Origin: Chara braunii
Taxonomy: Eukaryota > Streptophyta > Charophyceae > Charales > Characeae
Assembly: GCA_003427395.1 (NCBI GenBank)
Contig: BFEA01000001.1
Location: forward strand, 4,398,252-4,462,251
Length of the DNA: 64,000 nucleotides
Reading direction: 5' to 3'
Part shown: piece by piece, positions 1-10,822 of the stretch
Layout: every line of letters begins with the position of its first letter
Numbering within the stretch: position 1 is the first letter of the stretch
Made by a program: the position numbers and the translations under genes
The notes under the pieces: generated by a model
What the model was told of the DNA's origin: nothing
The model's database searches: none
Seen by the model: the letters and a program-made list of their open reading frames with translations, nothing else

Positions 1-220
1 ATGTGTGGTGTGTGAAGTATGATACTGAGTGTTGCGTGTGGGACATCCAGGGTGATCCAGAGTGTGAACAGTGAGTTGTGTGGGCGCCCAGTCGCCATAG
101 CCAGTTGAAGAGAACTCATATCTGGTTACGATATCTTGAGTATTGTGTGGGCGCATATCGCCAGTTGCTGTTTCGCTGTTTGCATACATGACAAGTTGAA
201 TAATCAGAAGTGTGATTTCA
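1..220 (+). repeat. 5' LTR of element A, 3' part only
   Basis: This stretch aligns to the 3' end of the LTR at about 6260-6490. Shared landmarks are the 'atccagggtgatcc' block, the two 'gggcgc...cgcca' blocks and a terminal 'tgtgatttca' that corresponds to 'tctgattgca' in element B. The right boundary is inferred from that alignment. Confidence 0.75.
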
Positions 221-273
221 AAGCAGAGGATGAGAGAAAACGAAAGGGAAAGGAAGTAGAGAGCAGTGGCACG

Positions 274-1936
274 ATGAAAGAAGAAGCAGAGGTGGAGAAA
301 AAAATAAGTGAGTGGATCGCTAATTTATCGTTGGGGGAAGATGAGGAGGCTGAGTTCTATGTCCCAAAGGACGAAAGGGATGCGCTGGCCAACGAGCTAG
401 CCGCGATGGAGGACCCTCTGGAACGAAGGGAAAGAGAAGAGGAGAAGAAATTGGAGTGGAAGTTGAGGATGAAGAGAGAGAAGAAGAAGAGGAGGGAGGA
501 AGTTAAACAGGTTGACCGCGAAAGTGGCGAAAGTGCAGGATTGTAGGCCAAAAGTGGGAGCACAGGCAGATATTTCTGCCAAGATGGATAAGATGTTGGG
601 TTACCTGGAAGTGTTGAGTGCAGCCTGGATGGAGGAGCGCCAGGCCAATTGGAGTCAGGAGGTAGCCCTGAGGGCCATGTGGTCGGGATTTAGAGATTTT
701 GCGCGCGATATGGTTACCCATGTTGGAGGGGAAGTTAGGAGATTGAGAGATAGTGTGGGATAGTTTTGTGAAGGCGCCATTGAAGGTGCCAAAGCTATAG
801 CTGCAGTAGAGGGCGAGGCCAAACCCCGTAAGGACCCAGTGAAGCTTAAGTTCCCAGATGCATACGGGGGAAAGACGGAAGAGAACTTTGACAACTGGGA
901 AGCCAGTGTCAACAGTTACATCTATCTACAGCACATCCTAGCAGAGGAGCAAGTCCTCGTGGCCTTCCAGGCCCTCAAGGATGAAGCGGCTAGTTTCGCT
1001 AGGTCCCTCGCGCGCGCAGCCGGTTGTGAAAACAACCTGGTTGATTACTCCAAAGTCACCCCCCTTCCTCAATTCCTCAAGCTCCTGAAGGAGCGATTTG
1101 CGGACCCAACGAGAGGCATACGTGCCTCTGATAAGCTACAAACGATCCACTCACGATAGTGGAGGAGTGCCTGGGCACTCAAGGGTACAATGGACGACCT
1201 GATGGCCGTCCCAGACCATGGGGTCACTGAGCCCCAATTGGTCCAATTATTTTATCGTGCCATGTCAGAGGCCCTGCGGCGGCATTTCTTTGACAAGTCT
1301 CAACAGGCCGGCATCACATATGATGCATTAAGTAGAGAAGTCGTCCTGTATGAGTCGAAGTCCATGCCAGTTACCACCTTCTGGCACAAGGACTTAGAAA
1401 AGGGAAAAAGGTGGAAAGGACGTACCATCTCTGGCCAAGTCAAGGCCAAGGATCACATGATCCTGACGTTAGAGGAAGGTGGTACTGATGAGGTCCCATA
1501 CAGTCAGATAGAGTGGGGCCTAAAGGAAGAGAACAGTAGTATGGGACAGGGGAGGTCTTATGCTGCTGTCACGGCTGGAGGGAGGCCGCAAGGTAGAGGA
1601 GGAGGCCAGGGCCAAAGGGGCCAGGCCATGGGAGGCCGAGGGCCGGGCGCAAAGGGGGTTGGCGGACAGGGAAACCGCCAAGCGGGAGGTAGGGGTCAAG
1701 GTCCCCCGTTAAATCGCCAAGGTTCCAATCGGCCCCCACAGCAACGAGGTGGTAGGGCACCTCAAGGAGGATGGCACCCAGGCTTGCCACAGGGCAGGCC
1801 CTGGGAAGATTTGGGCCTGGACCAGGGTTTATGGCAGGAACGCGTGAACCTGGGTCAGTGCGTGTTTTGTGGTGACCCGGCCCACGTAATTAAATTTTGT
1901 CCTAAGTATAGACAAGCCCGTTGGGCTGCTCAGTAG
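274..1936 (+). pseudogene. gag polyprotein of element A, broken
   Basis: Structural capsid/nucleocapsid protein of the retrotransposon. The first plausible ATG is at 274; the open frame continues upstream only into the LTR. The N-terminal part is charged and coiled-coil-like (the ANLSLGEDEEA block is shared with element B). The middle is a retrotransposon-gag domain (SVNSYIYLQHI...FLKLLKERFADP). A Gly/Arg/Gln-rich basic linker follows. The C-terminus has a CCHC zinc knuckle, C-VF-C-GDPA-H-VIKF-C, near 1861-1905. Breaks: a frameshift near 505-515 (frame 1 to frame 2), a TAG at 761-763, and a TAG at 1157-1159 where B has CAG. The terminal TAG at 1934-1936 is earlier than in B, which reads on about nine codons. 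The site at 1328-1331 (TTAA) is the uninterrupted version of the insertion point used in element B. Confidence 0.88.
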
Positions 1937-4900
1937 TCAAAAGGCAGCCGCCAGTAGGGGTCGCAACTGCCCCTACTTCATGGTCATGCGGAGACGTGAG
2001 CGCGCGCGAACAGGACACTCCCAAACCACATGAGCCCCTGGCAGAAGTTGCAGGCCCGTGCCTAGCTAGCTGTCCAGAGACCGCCTGTGTTAGCGTCTCT
2101 TTAGGCATGTCCCTCACAGGTGTGGCAGAGGAATTAAAGGAGAGGATGCCAGCCTGGGCCAAGATGAAGAAAGAGAGCAGGGGACAACTGATCTTAGTAG
2201 ACATAGAGGTGTTTAGAAATAGAGTAGGGGCCCTTATAGACTCAGGGGCCACCCGCAGTTATATTAGCCGCAGAGTGCTAAAGAAGTTAAGGCTAGGACT
2301 AAAAGTCCAAAAGTTGGCAGACCCCATAGTCAATGTCCTCGCAGACAACCGCACAATGCGTGTTGACCAGTACGTAGAGGGAGTCCAGGCATACTTTCGC
2401 CTAAAGAAGGATGGGAAGGTGGAGAAAGTTCTCCATTCCCTGACTCTCCTCGTACAGGATGACCTTCCTTTCGACGTAGTGTTGGGAATGGATTGGGGAG
2501 AGGCAGCAGGGGTCACACTCCATTTGAGAGAGTATGAGTGTAGGCTCCCTAGTCCGTCAGGCGAGGTCAAGACTGCCCGCCTGTTTCATGTGTCCGGTGT
2601 GGACAACACCTTGGCACATTGCTGTCTTAATGCTCCCGCGATCGCGCGGTTAGTGAAGAAGGAGCGATTAGAGGAACATGTCTTCGTAGTTTATGTCAGG
2701 CCTGTCACTGAGGCTAAGGAAGAACAAAGTTCCACAGATCCAACAATTGCCAAGCTGCTGGAAGAGTTCAAAGACTTGACGGAGTCGCCGACAGGAGTAG
2801 TGTCACGACCCATCCAGCACAGGATCGAGATAGAGCCTGGCAGTAGAACTCCTAAGGGTGCAGTTTACAGGATATCCCCTAGAGAGTTAGAGGAGCTTCG
2901 CAAGCAGTTAGACGAACTCCTTGAGAAAGGTTGGATCAGGCCCAGTTCGTCTCCATTTGGAGCACCTGTCCTATTTGCCCCCAAAAAGGAAGGAGAGTTG
3001 AGAATGTGTATAGACTATAGGGGTTTGAATGCTATCACGGTGAAGAATGTTGAGCCACTGCCCAGGATAGACGATCTCTTAGATCGAGTGCAGGGTTGCA
3101 AGTATTTCTCTAAGATAAACTTATCCGGATACCATCAGATAGAGGTTCATCCTGATGACCTGTACAAGACTGCGTTCCGGGCACTATGAGTTCATAGTGA
3201 TGCCCTTTGGACTAACCAACGCGCTAGCTACTTTTCAGCGTTGTATGAATGACCTGTTTAGACCGTGGTTAGATCAGTTTGTAGTAGTCTATCTAGATGA
3301 TCCTAGTTTTTAGTAAGACCCTCCAGGAGCACCAGGGTCATCTGAGGCAAGTCTTGGAGAAGCTTAGAGAGGCTAACTTCAAGATCAACGCAAAGAAGTG
3401 TGAGTGGGCCAAGACACAAGTTTTGTACTTGGGCCACGTATTGGACGGAGATGGCATTAAGCCAGAGGACAGCAAGACCATGGCGATTAGAGACCAGACG
3501 ACGCCCCGCACGTTAACAGAGTTGCGGTCGTTCCTAGGCTTAGCTAACTACTATAGGAAGTTCATGAGGAACTTCTCCACTGTCGCCGCTCCCTTGCGCC
3601 GATTGCTAAAAAAGGAGGCAATCTGGCAATGGGACAAGGACTGTACGTCTGCGCTCAAGAAGTTAAAGCGTGCGTTAATAGAGTACCCTGTCCTCAAAGT
3701 TGCAGATCCGTCCTTGCCATTTGTCGTCACCCCGGACGCAAGTCAGTATGGGATAGACGCTGTGTTGCAGCAGGATGACGGCCATGGCTATAGACCCGTA
3801 GAGTTCATGTCTGCGCGGATGCCCTCAGAGAAGGTAGCCACCTCGACGTACGAGAGGGAACTCTATGCTCTCAGGCAGGCTCTAGACCATTGGAAGCATT
3901 ACCTGCTTGGGAGGCACTTCATAGTATATTATGACCATGAAACGCTTAGATGGTTAAAGACCCAGGCCAAGATGACACCTAAGTTGACTAGGTGGGCCAC
4001 AGAGATAGACCAATATGACTTTGAGCTTAAGCCAGTGAAGGGCAAGTACAACGTAGTTGCGGATGCTCTGAGTAGGAGATCATACTACTTTGGAGCCATA
4101 GTACATTATCTGGATATAGGGAGAGACCTCCAGGAAAAAGTGAAGCAAGCGTATGCACAGGACCCTATCTATAGCGACCTCCTAAAGAGAGTTAGAGAGG
4201 CCCCAGAGACCGAACAAGATTACCGCACTACAGACGGGTTGCTGTTTGAGAAGACTAATGTGTTTGACTGCTTGTGCGTTCCCAACAGCGAAGAGATTCG
4301 TAGTCTGATTTTAGGGGAATGTCACGACACTGAGGGACATTTCTGTTGGCAAAAGACGTTAGCCAATCAGATGCGTGCGTACACTTGGCCAGGGATGAAG
4401 AATGACTGCATAGAGTATGTCCGCAGTTGTAAAGTTTGCCAGAGGAATAAGTCTACTACACGCGCACCCCTAGGTCTTCTCAGACCCTTGCCTATTCTGG
4501 ACCAGCCGGGAGACTCAGTGTCCATAGATTTCATGGACACCCAAGTCAAGAGCGGACATGGTAAGAGCCAAGTCATGGTCCTAGTCGACCGTTTTAGTAA
4601 GTATGTCGTGTTTGTTCCTTTGCCTGCAGAGGCACGAACAGATTTAGTGATACAGAAGTTCTTTGATTTTTGGGTTAGTGAGAACGGAATCCCATTGTCA
4701 ATAGTTAGTGATAGAGATAGTCGTTTCACCAGCCAGAACTGTCAAGAACTCATGAGAGTGTATGGATCTAAGTTGTTAATGTCGTCCAGCCGTCACCCAG
4801 AGACTAACGGTCAGACAGAACAGATGAACAAGATCCTACAGCAAGTTATGCGCATGTATATTAGACCAGATCAGATCAACTGGGATGAGATGTTGGCCAA

Positions 4901-5593
4901 GGTCGCTAGTGCATACAACAACAGCGTGCATCTATCCACCTGTCGTACTCCCAACGAACTGCACAAGTCCTTTAGACCGCGTAGACCATTCGAAGGACTG
5001 AACCGGGATCAGATTCACAGACTACCGCCCGGTACCAGGGAGTTTGCGATACAGCACGAAAAAGAATTAGCCACTGTTGTTGAGAACCTCCACAAGGCCC
5101 AGCATAGGATGATAGAACAGGCTAATAAGCACCGTCGCCGATCACAGTTTCAAGTAGGCGACTTAGTCTGGGTCAAGGCAAAAGAGTTTGCGCCTGAAGA
5201 AAACATCTCGAGGACCGTGGCCGGTTCTAGAAGTCAAAAGGCGGAGAGGATGGACCATCATACACTACAAAACTCCCAGTACACCTCCACACATATCCTG
5301 TGTTCCATGCTTCAAAGTTGTTGCCATGTGTTACAAGCCAACAGTTCCCCTCTAGAAGATCCATGATCCCTCCGGATATGGATGGGAGCTATAACATAGA
5401 GGGCATTGTAGACGAGGATGTGTTTAGGACGGGAGGTAGAGGTCGTCCCCAGAAACAGTATAAGGTCCGGTTTGCCTATCAGGAACCAGAAGACGACCGC
5501 TGGTTCACGAAAACAGAACTTCTAGAGACCGCTCCCGACATAGTCAGAGCCTATGAGCGTGACAAGAAAGGTACAGGTCCCGCCTTGGACTGA
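1921..5593 (+). pseudogene. pol polyprotein of element A (PR-RT-RH-IN-chromodomain), broken
   Basis: Pol opens in the -1 frame relative to gag. The aspartic protease has its catalytic motif LIDSGATRS (Asp codon 2239-2241). RT follows ([17 protein letters not shown]..., [28 protein letters not shown]). RT motif A reads [10 protein letters not shown], so the catalytic Asp is Asn (3118-3120) and one Lys codon is missing compared with B. An 11-nt deletion after 3180 and a 2-nt loss just after the YLDD codons near 3297 shift the frame. From 3297 the frame runs through RNase H with its acidic residues (TPDAS, YERELYAL, YDHETL, VADALS), the integrase HHCC zinc finger (GHF...CKVCQRN) and the DDE core (IDFMD, SDRDSRF, QTEQMN). 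A deletion near 5215 shifts to the last frame, which carries a chromodomain (about 5390-5560). Stop at 5591-5593. Confidence 0.92.
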
Positions 5594-5631
5594 AATGTTC
5601 TTGGAGCACCTCGAATTTAGGACGGCGGGAG

Positions 5632-6490
5632 TGAAACTGTTTTCACCTTTTATCAGTAGCGGATGCAGTACCCAGGGTTCGACCCCTAGACCTCACCCTA
5701 CCCATGTACAGTATCTGTGAAGACCCCGCGAGTTGAACCTGTGACCTGTGTATTCGTAGACAGTTGGTAGGTCTGTCGTAGGTCCATAGGCAGCAGGGGT
5801 TCGATCTGTAGGTCTATAATGTAGAAGTCTTAGTGAGTTCTGAAAGCTTAGCTGTAGACCTTCTAGAAGGTAGGCAAGTGGGCAAGTGGGCAAGTGGCGA
5901 GGCAAGTGGTGGACTAAACTGCAGTGCAATAGCAGTACGACGTCGGTAGGATAGCGGTGAGTCCACAGTCAGTCAGCGGAAGGTCCAGTCAGTCCCAGTC
6001 CGGTCCAGCAAGTACCACAGGGGGACTGTGAGCACCATGGGGCCGATGGCAAAGGGCAGACCAACGAGTTTCTGAAGTATAAATCAAGAGGCAGCGCCCA
6101 GCCATTCATTCATTCCTGCGTGAGCCATGCNGAAGCGCTGCCACAGCGACTTGTGCAAGGAGGTCTGCAGATGAGCCCGGAGGACGCAGTGGGCGAGAGA
6201 GGCGGAGTTAGTATAGCGATAGGTTAGAGGCAGCCATAGCTGCCATAGNTGTAGTTAGTAGGAAGTGTGTGTGTGTGTTCGAGTGTTCAGAGTGACGTGT
6301 ATGGGATATCCAGGGTGATCCGGTGTGTGTAAACAGTGAGTTGTTTGGGCGCTGAAGTCGCCNTAGCCAGTTNAGAGTGAACTCGTATCTGGAAGCCATA
6401 TCTCTGAGTTTTGTGTGGGCGCATGTCGCCAGTTTGCTGCGTTGCTGTTTACATGCATGAAAAGTGTGCTTGAGAACGAGTCTGATTGAA
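5632..6490 (+). repeat. 3' LTR of element A
   Basis: It starts TGAAACTG, matching the TGAAACGG start of both LTRs of element B, and comes 38 nt after the pol stop. It ends at 'tctgattgaa', where B has 'tctgattgca', so the terminal CA is mutated or the end is a few bases off. About 859 bp. It contains four single-base Ns (6131, 6249, 6363, 6373). Confidence 0.85.
6078..6084 (+). promoter_or_regulatory. Putative TATA box of the element A LTR
   Basis: TATAAAT sits in a block conserved in all LTRs of this family (also 13991-13997 and 22166-22172). It is followed about 15-25 nt later by a conserved 'ccattcattcattcctgcg' stretch that would hold the transcription start. Core-promoter assignment is inferred from position and conservation. 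Confidence 0.5.
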
Positions 6491-7473
6491 ACGGAACCGG
6501 ACAGATGCTCCCCAGAATGGATACAGAGCCAGGACCATAAAGACTTGTTTTGTAAGGAAAAACAAAAAGATGCTATTCCTTATCTGGGAACAGGCTCCCA
6601 CTAGCACAAACAGATTGGACATAATCCCATTCAGGGCATACTCACACTAGCATTTTCCTAAATGTACCGACTGCAATTACGGGACAAAGCGGGATGCATC
6701 TCACCACAATCACGTCCACAGAGCTTAGTCGAAAAAGTCCCGGTGCGAGTATACCCTCCACGTGGCAACAGTTTTGTTTACGTGAGAAAGCTCGACATAC
6801 ATGAAAACGAACTACCTTTTTTTCTTCAGATAAAACCGTTATCAGTTTCAAGGACCGTGATGCTGACAGTGATGACAGCATTCTGACATGCAACAGTCCA
6901 TCTCTTACTTAAGCCACCAGTTCATAGGAGCCGAAGTTCATGAAGCTACCTTCCGAGGCTCGCTAACCTCTAACTGCTTTTTTGAAGTTTTCATAGAGGT
7001 GTTCCCCTTTCACTACCGGCCTTACCAGGTAAATGGGTAAGAGCCTGACTTAACTTCGGGTGAACTGATGTTTTGAACCATCAGTCCCCCAGCCACATGG
7101 CAAATGGACCTTAGGGTGATTGCTATGGCTAAAGCGCCCGGGGGAGGCCGGGGGCAGGGGCCAGGGGAGGGTCGGCAGGATAGAGAGAGTTTCAGTGCGT
7201 CGATTTTGGTGATTTTTCCCACTAAGAACTGTCACACCAAAAAATCTCAAAAAAAAAATTCCCTTTTTAACAAGAGGAAACACTTACATCAACGTGAAAA
7301 TTGAGGTCGGGAATCCCTCAACAAACAACCCGGAAAAGAAACAATACTGGGACCATTACCCAGCTTAGGTGCAGGGTCACAGATTTGTAGCTGAAAATGA
7401 TGAGGGATTAAAAAGTAGGATGGCCACGAAAGCTTTATCCCCTCCCTCCCCCCCCCCCCCGCCCCCTCTTTAA
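6491..7473. other. Non-coding spacer with a reverse copy of the TTAA-element internal motif
   Basis: No gene is recognised. Around 6635-6690 the sequence contains 'gggcatactcacactag', the reverse complement of a motif repeated inside the TTAA element at 16400-16760. A degenerate match to the 'gattgcggtcagatacat' part follows, so this looks like a diverged, oppositely oriented fragment of that family. A C-rich run lies at 7441-7466. Confidence 0.5.
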
Positions 7474-7618
7474 AAGGGTGATGGCCTTGAGCTTATCATC
7501 TTTCAACTGACCAGCTCCAGGTACTTCAGAATACTTCATTCTGTTCATCTGATTGCTTCTGGATTCCAACCTGGGTCTGTATTTCAACAGTTCATGGGCA
7601 TACCAACTGAGCTACCGT
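7474..7618 (-). mobile_element. tRNA-derived SINE, copy 1
   Basis: On the minus strand the head is tRNA-like: an A-box-like TAGCTCAGTTGGTA (rc of about 7598-7612), then a short anticodon-arm-like segment, then a B-box-like GGTTGGAATCC (consensus GGTTCGAATCC). A shared body follows, ending in GCCATCACCCTTTTA. Three other copies in the window share head or body. It is truncated or abutted at 7619 by a palindromic repeat. It keeps the intact sequence around the point where element C inserted into copy 2. Confidence 0.75.
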
Positions 7619-7830
7619 CTTCCCCCGAACATAACGCATATGCGTTGTATATTCGAGTTTTCCAAAAAAAACGGTTTTCGGAAAGTTAAACCCTTTTCTT
7701 CGAACACAAGGGCACTTCGAATATAATGCATATGCGTTCTATTCAAATAATACGAATATGCGTTATATTTGAATTCCACAAAGAGAAAATTGTTGTATTC
7801 GAATATAACCTTTTTTTTTCCCCCGAAGGT
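7619..7830. repeat. Cluster of palindromic ATAACGCATATGCGTTAT-type repeats
   Basis: The core 'cgaayataaygcatatgcgtt' occurs at about 7626 and 7712 in one orientation and at about 7750-7772 in the other. The last two form a hairpin. The same core forms a clearer hairpin at 8447-8541. Probably a small fold-back/MITE-like repeat; no coding content. Confidence 0.55.
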
Positions 7831-7904
7831 CAACGCCTGCTCCGTTCTTGCCGTGGTGAAAGGGACAGGCCCGTGCAGGCCCATAATCACAAATCACTGC
7901 CCGT

Positions 7905-7905
<1 letters not shown>

Positions 7906-7954
<49 letters not shown>

Positions 7955-7955
7955 N

Positions 7956-8031
<76 letters not shown>

Positions 8032-8054
8032 TGTGTGCGTGTGTGTGTGTGTGC
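7906..8054. repeat. (CT)n followed by (GT)n microsatellite
   Basis: A CT run at 7906-8014 is broken only by a single N at 7955, and is followed by a GT run at 8015-8054. The N suggests an unresolved join inside the run, so true length may differ. Long Ser/Leu or Arg/Glu reading frames across it are artefacts. Confidence 0.97.
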
Positions 8055-8446
8055 GCAAGGCGCTTCTGACAACCAAGAAAGTTACGCTTCTGACAGCCAA
8101 GAATGTGGCGCGGCCAAGAAAGTGGCGCGACCAAGAAAGTGGAAAAATAAGAAAGCCACTCACCAAAGTCTCGCTGCACTACCCTGGTCACCGAGACAAA
8201 AAAGAAAGGGGTCGTATTTGTCCATGTTCTAGCGGAAGATTCATTCACATTTTGCACATTTGCTGAGGAGTGGAGCAAGGACCCAAGTAGGGGAAAGGAA
8301 TGAAACTCAACCCAAAACATGGAAAGGTACATCACTACTTTACTTTTACCTTTTTGCCAAGGCTCTGAGGCCCCCAGCTGTGGTCCAGAACTGAGCCTAC
8401 TCAGCCTGGACCCGACCCCTTGTGCAGGCAAAGTTGGTCTCATTCA
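8055..8446. other. Non-coding spacer, no gene recognised
   Basis: It holds a short tandem duplication of a 'caagaaagt...gcg' block (about 8070-8140) and a 'ggagtggagcaagg' block (about 8265) that recurs near 31080 and 32095. No protein domain or RNA gene is seen. Confidence 0.5.
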
Positions 8447-8541
8447 CTCGAACATAACGCATATGCGTTGTAAACGAATACAACACACAGTATGCGTTGT
8501 ATTCGTTTGCAAGGCATATGCGTTATGTTCGGGGCAAGACG
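8447..8541. repeat. Hairpin/inverted repeat, about 36-nt arms
   Basis: The left arm (from about 8448, cgaacataacgcatatgcgt...) and the right arm (to about 8541, ...gcatatgcgttatgttcggg) are near-perfect reverse complements around a short loop. Same family as the 7619-7830 cluster. Confidence 0.75.
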
Positions 8542-8615
8542 GTAGGCCCAAAGTTTCCCCTTCCTGCTGCTGTTGGTAGTCCTATGTTTGAAGGACGGGG
8601 CCACAAGTAGTTTAA

Positions 8616-8762
8616 AACCATCAGTACTTCCTAAAATCGCATAAACAAGCCACAACTTTAGGAAACGTACGGGCCACTACAGAAGCGCCCAAATTCATCC
8701 GACTACAAATGTTTCTACTCTATTTTTTTCAGCGGCCTATAGCTGGGCCAAGTACTGGTCGT
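8616..8762. mobile_element. Candidate 147-bp MITE flanked by TTAA
   Basis: TTAA at 8612-8615 and 8763-8766 flank a 147-bp segment. Its ends (aaccatcagtactt and aagtactggtcgt) are imperfect inverted repeats and resemble the ACCACCAGTACC termini of the larger TTAA element at 16133-17344, including a shared 'agctggg' just inside the right end. No coding capacity. Family assignment is inferred from termini and flanks only. Confidence 0.5.
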
Positions 8763-8766
8763 TTAA

Positions 8767-9035
8767 TCAGCAGCCCGTTTTTGACTCAAGTTGCCGAGAC
8801 TGCAGTCTAGATGACCACCAGAGAACCAGCAGGGTTCTGTGGCATTCGAGCCTGTTTCGGACCAACTGGCTCCGTCAAGAAAACACCAGATCGCGCCTGG
8901 GATGCGGGTTCACTGGGGGTATCCCTGGAAGACCGAACATGAGAGGCCAGGGGGGGGGGGGAGGGAATTCTGGAAGGGCATGTTGATTACAGGACAATCA
9001 AACTTGTCAGGAACAGTCTTTTCATTTCTTTTTTG
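8767..9035. other. Non-coding spacer, nothing recognised
   Basis: No domain or repeat family is identified apart from a G run near 8950-8962 and a T-rich stretch at 9018-9036 that may be the reverse complement of the tail of the adjoining SINE. Confidence 0.4.
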
Positions 9036-9138
9036 AAAGGGCGACGGCTTTGAAATATCAGCATGGAATTGACCGGCCCCAGGTAATTCAGAATTAATTA
9101 TGTTCATCTGCTTGCATCTGGATTCGGACATGGGTCCG
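9036..9138 (-). mobile_element. tRNA-derived SINE copy 2, body half
   Basis: It matches the body and B-box region of copy 1 (reverse complement ends TCCGAATCCAG...GCCGTCGCCCTTT). It stops exactly at the GTCCG target duplication (9134-9138) of element C. The tRNA-like head continues at 30119-30166 beyond C, which proves that C inserted into this SINE. Confidence 0.75.
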
Positions 9139-9390
9139 TGTGCCATATTGATACCACACGGGCCCCAGTTACGGCCCGGTTCTGTAGTAGGCACAAGTTA
9201 GGCCTAGGTACCGGGTCCCGACAGTCCCCAGCCAGGTCCAGGTAGGCCTAGAGAACCGCCGGTTCAGATTAGAGTCCGGTAGGCCTAGTTTAGACCCACC
9301 AGACCCAACGGCTACTTGAGTTTAGGCCAGGTACCGGTCCATCGGCAGGACCGGCCGGCGGCGCAGTTTTAGGCGCCACTTTTCAGATTC

Positions 9391-9968
9391 AAATCGGATC
9401 TGAACCGTTGGGCCCGATCAACGGTCCAGACCCAAAGGCACTCAGTAGGACTGAGGCCGACCCAGCACTATATCAGCTGGGTACCAGCCTCAGTCGTAAG
9501 TTAGTAGCGAGGATGTTAGTCTACAGGATTAGCGCAGCACTTCAACGTTAGCAGCGGAGCAGCGGAGCAGCGGAGCAGCGGAGAGGATCAGTGCAGGAGA
9601 GATAGCGCAGCGGCAGATTAGCGCAACGGTGGAAGAGCGCCAGCCTCCGGCCCAGCCCGTGGCCCAGCACCAGCCCTGCAAATCGGATCTGAACCGTTGG
9701 GCCCGATCAACGGTCCAGACCCGAAGGCACTCAATAGGACTGAGGCCGACCCAGCACTATATCAGCTGGGTACCAGCCTCAGTCAGTAGGTTAGTAGCGA
9801 GGATGTTAGTCTCCAGGATTAGCGCAGCACTTCAGCGTTAGCAGCGGAGCAGCGGAGAGGATCAGCGCAGCGTGGAGGAGAGATAGCGCCGGCAGATTAG
9901 CGCAACGGTGGAAGAGCGCCAGCCTCCGGCCCAGCCCATCGCCCGGCACCAGCCCTGCAGCGCCATAG
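9391..9968 (+). repeat. Tandem duplication (2 x 289 bp) inside the element C 5' LTR
   Basis: The 'aaatcggatctgaaccgttg' block and everything to 'ccagccctgc' occur twice with only a few differences. The 3' LTR has a single copy, so the duplication arose after integration, or is an assembly product. It doubles the TATA-like region. Confidence 0.88.
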
Positions 9969-10029
9969 CTGCCTCGCGCAGGTATCAGGGAGAAAGGCCT
10001 TGCCTTTCCTCCCTCTTCTTCCTCCTCCA

Positions 10030-10033
<4 letters not shown>

Positions 10034-10089
<56 letters not shown>

Positions 10090-10090
10090 N

Positions 10091-10152
<62 letters not shown>
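10034..10152. repeat. (CT)n microsatellite in the element C 5' LTR
   Basis: About 120 bp of CT with a single N at 10090. The matching place in the 3' LTR (29552-29583) is only an interrupted CT/CCCTCT stretch, so the run expanded in this LTR. Confidence 0.95.
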
Positions 10153-10155
<3 letters not shown>

Positions 10156-10702
10156 CTACCCTCCAAGTCTAAGTCTACTTCTGGGCTACTCCTACGGACT
10201 ACTACGAGTATGAAGGATGGTTACGAGTTCTGATGATGTCGGGATAGCAACATTGAGACTGCAGGTTGAGGACTACTTTTGGGATCTGATTTCATCTACC
10301 TCTGGAGATGTACCTTGACACTGTGAGATTGATATCTGAGACACTGTGAGACTCTGTGTTCACGGCATTTCGGATTTTCGCTGCTTCTGGTATTTCGAGA
10401 TACTACCTTTGGAAACATTGAGCGGACGTCATCTTCCCTCTCCTCCTCCCTCCGTCTCTCCTCCGCTCCATTCCTCCGTGTATGAGAATTGACCCTGGCC
10501 TTTTCTTCTATGTCCAAGGCCAGGGGTTCACACCACCAATGTATGTTTGTGAGTATTTCGTTGCAGTCTGAGTCAGGTCTGGATCAATCCATGTATCTCA
10601 AGTCTTTCGCTGTATTTGTATTTGTATTCACTTTGTATTATCTGGTCGGTTCTGGGAATCTGCGCCATACTTATGACTGTGTTTCACGAGTATGCAACAG
10701 TT

Positions 10703-10717
10703 TGGTACCGGAGCAGA
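10703..10717 (+). other. Primer-binding site of element C (initiator tRNA-Met type)
   Basis: TGGTACCGGAGCAGA starts three bases after the LTR end and resembles the plant initiator tRNA-Met site (TGGTATCAGAGC). The similar site of element B (TGGTATCGGAGC) supports the call. Confidence 0.8.
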
Positions 10718-10789
10718 CCAGCATTGGATGACTCATCATCAATCGATCGATTGATGGATCAAGCTGCTCAACTCGCACTTGATGAACCA

Positions 10790-10822
<33 letters not shown>

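Larger units (their letters stand above)
1..6490 (+). mobile_element. Ty3/gypsy chromovirus-like LTR retrotransposon, element A (5' end cut by window)
   Basis: The order is 5' LTR tail, gag with CCHC knuckle, protease, reverse transcriptase, RNase H, integrase, chromodomain, 3' LTR. The protease-RT-RNase H-integrase order is diagnostic of Ty3/gypsy. Bases 1 to about 220 match the last part of the 3' LTR (about 6260-6490), so only the start of the 5' LTR is missing. Element B is a close sister and shows where A carries deletions and stops. The GA-rich leader of B is absent here, so gag begins soon after the LTR and no clear primer-binding site is seen. The element is non-functional as written because RT is frameshifted at its active site. 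Confidence 0.93.
9139..10699 (+). repeat. 5' LTR of element C (1561 bp, internally duplicated)
   Basis: It begins TGTGCCATATTGATACCACA, an imperfect inverted repeat, and ends ...GCAACA. It aligns with the 3' LTR (28948-30118, 1171 bp). The extra length comes from a 289-bp tandem duplication (9391-9679 / 9680-9968) and a much longer CT run. A TATA-like 'actatatca' lies near 9468 and again near 9758 in the duplicate. Confidence 0.92.

Noticed and set aside
3184-3296. Functional RT in element A through recoding
   Set aside because: Comparison with element B shows an 11-nt and a 2-nt deletion plus loss of the motif A aspartate, so this is decay and not recoding.
7590-7618. Genuine tRNA gene on the minus strand
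   Set aside because: The head has A/B-box-like motifs, but the arms do not fold cleanly and it continues into a shared body, so a SINE is the better explanation.
7726-8443. Long open frames of Ser/Leu or Arg/Glu repeats across CT/GA runs (also near 10.1 kb, 14.7 kb and 34.8 kb)
   Set aside because: They are translations of dinucleotide repeats, present in several frames and both strands at once, with no flanking domain.
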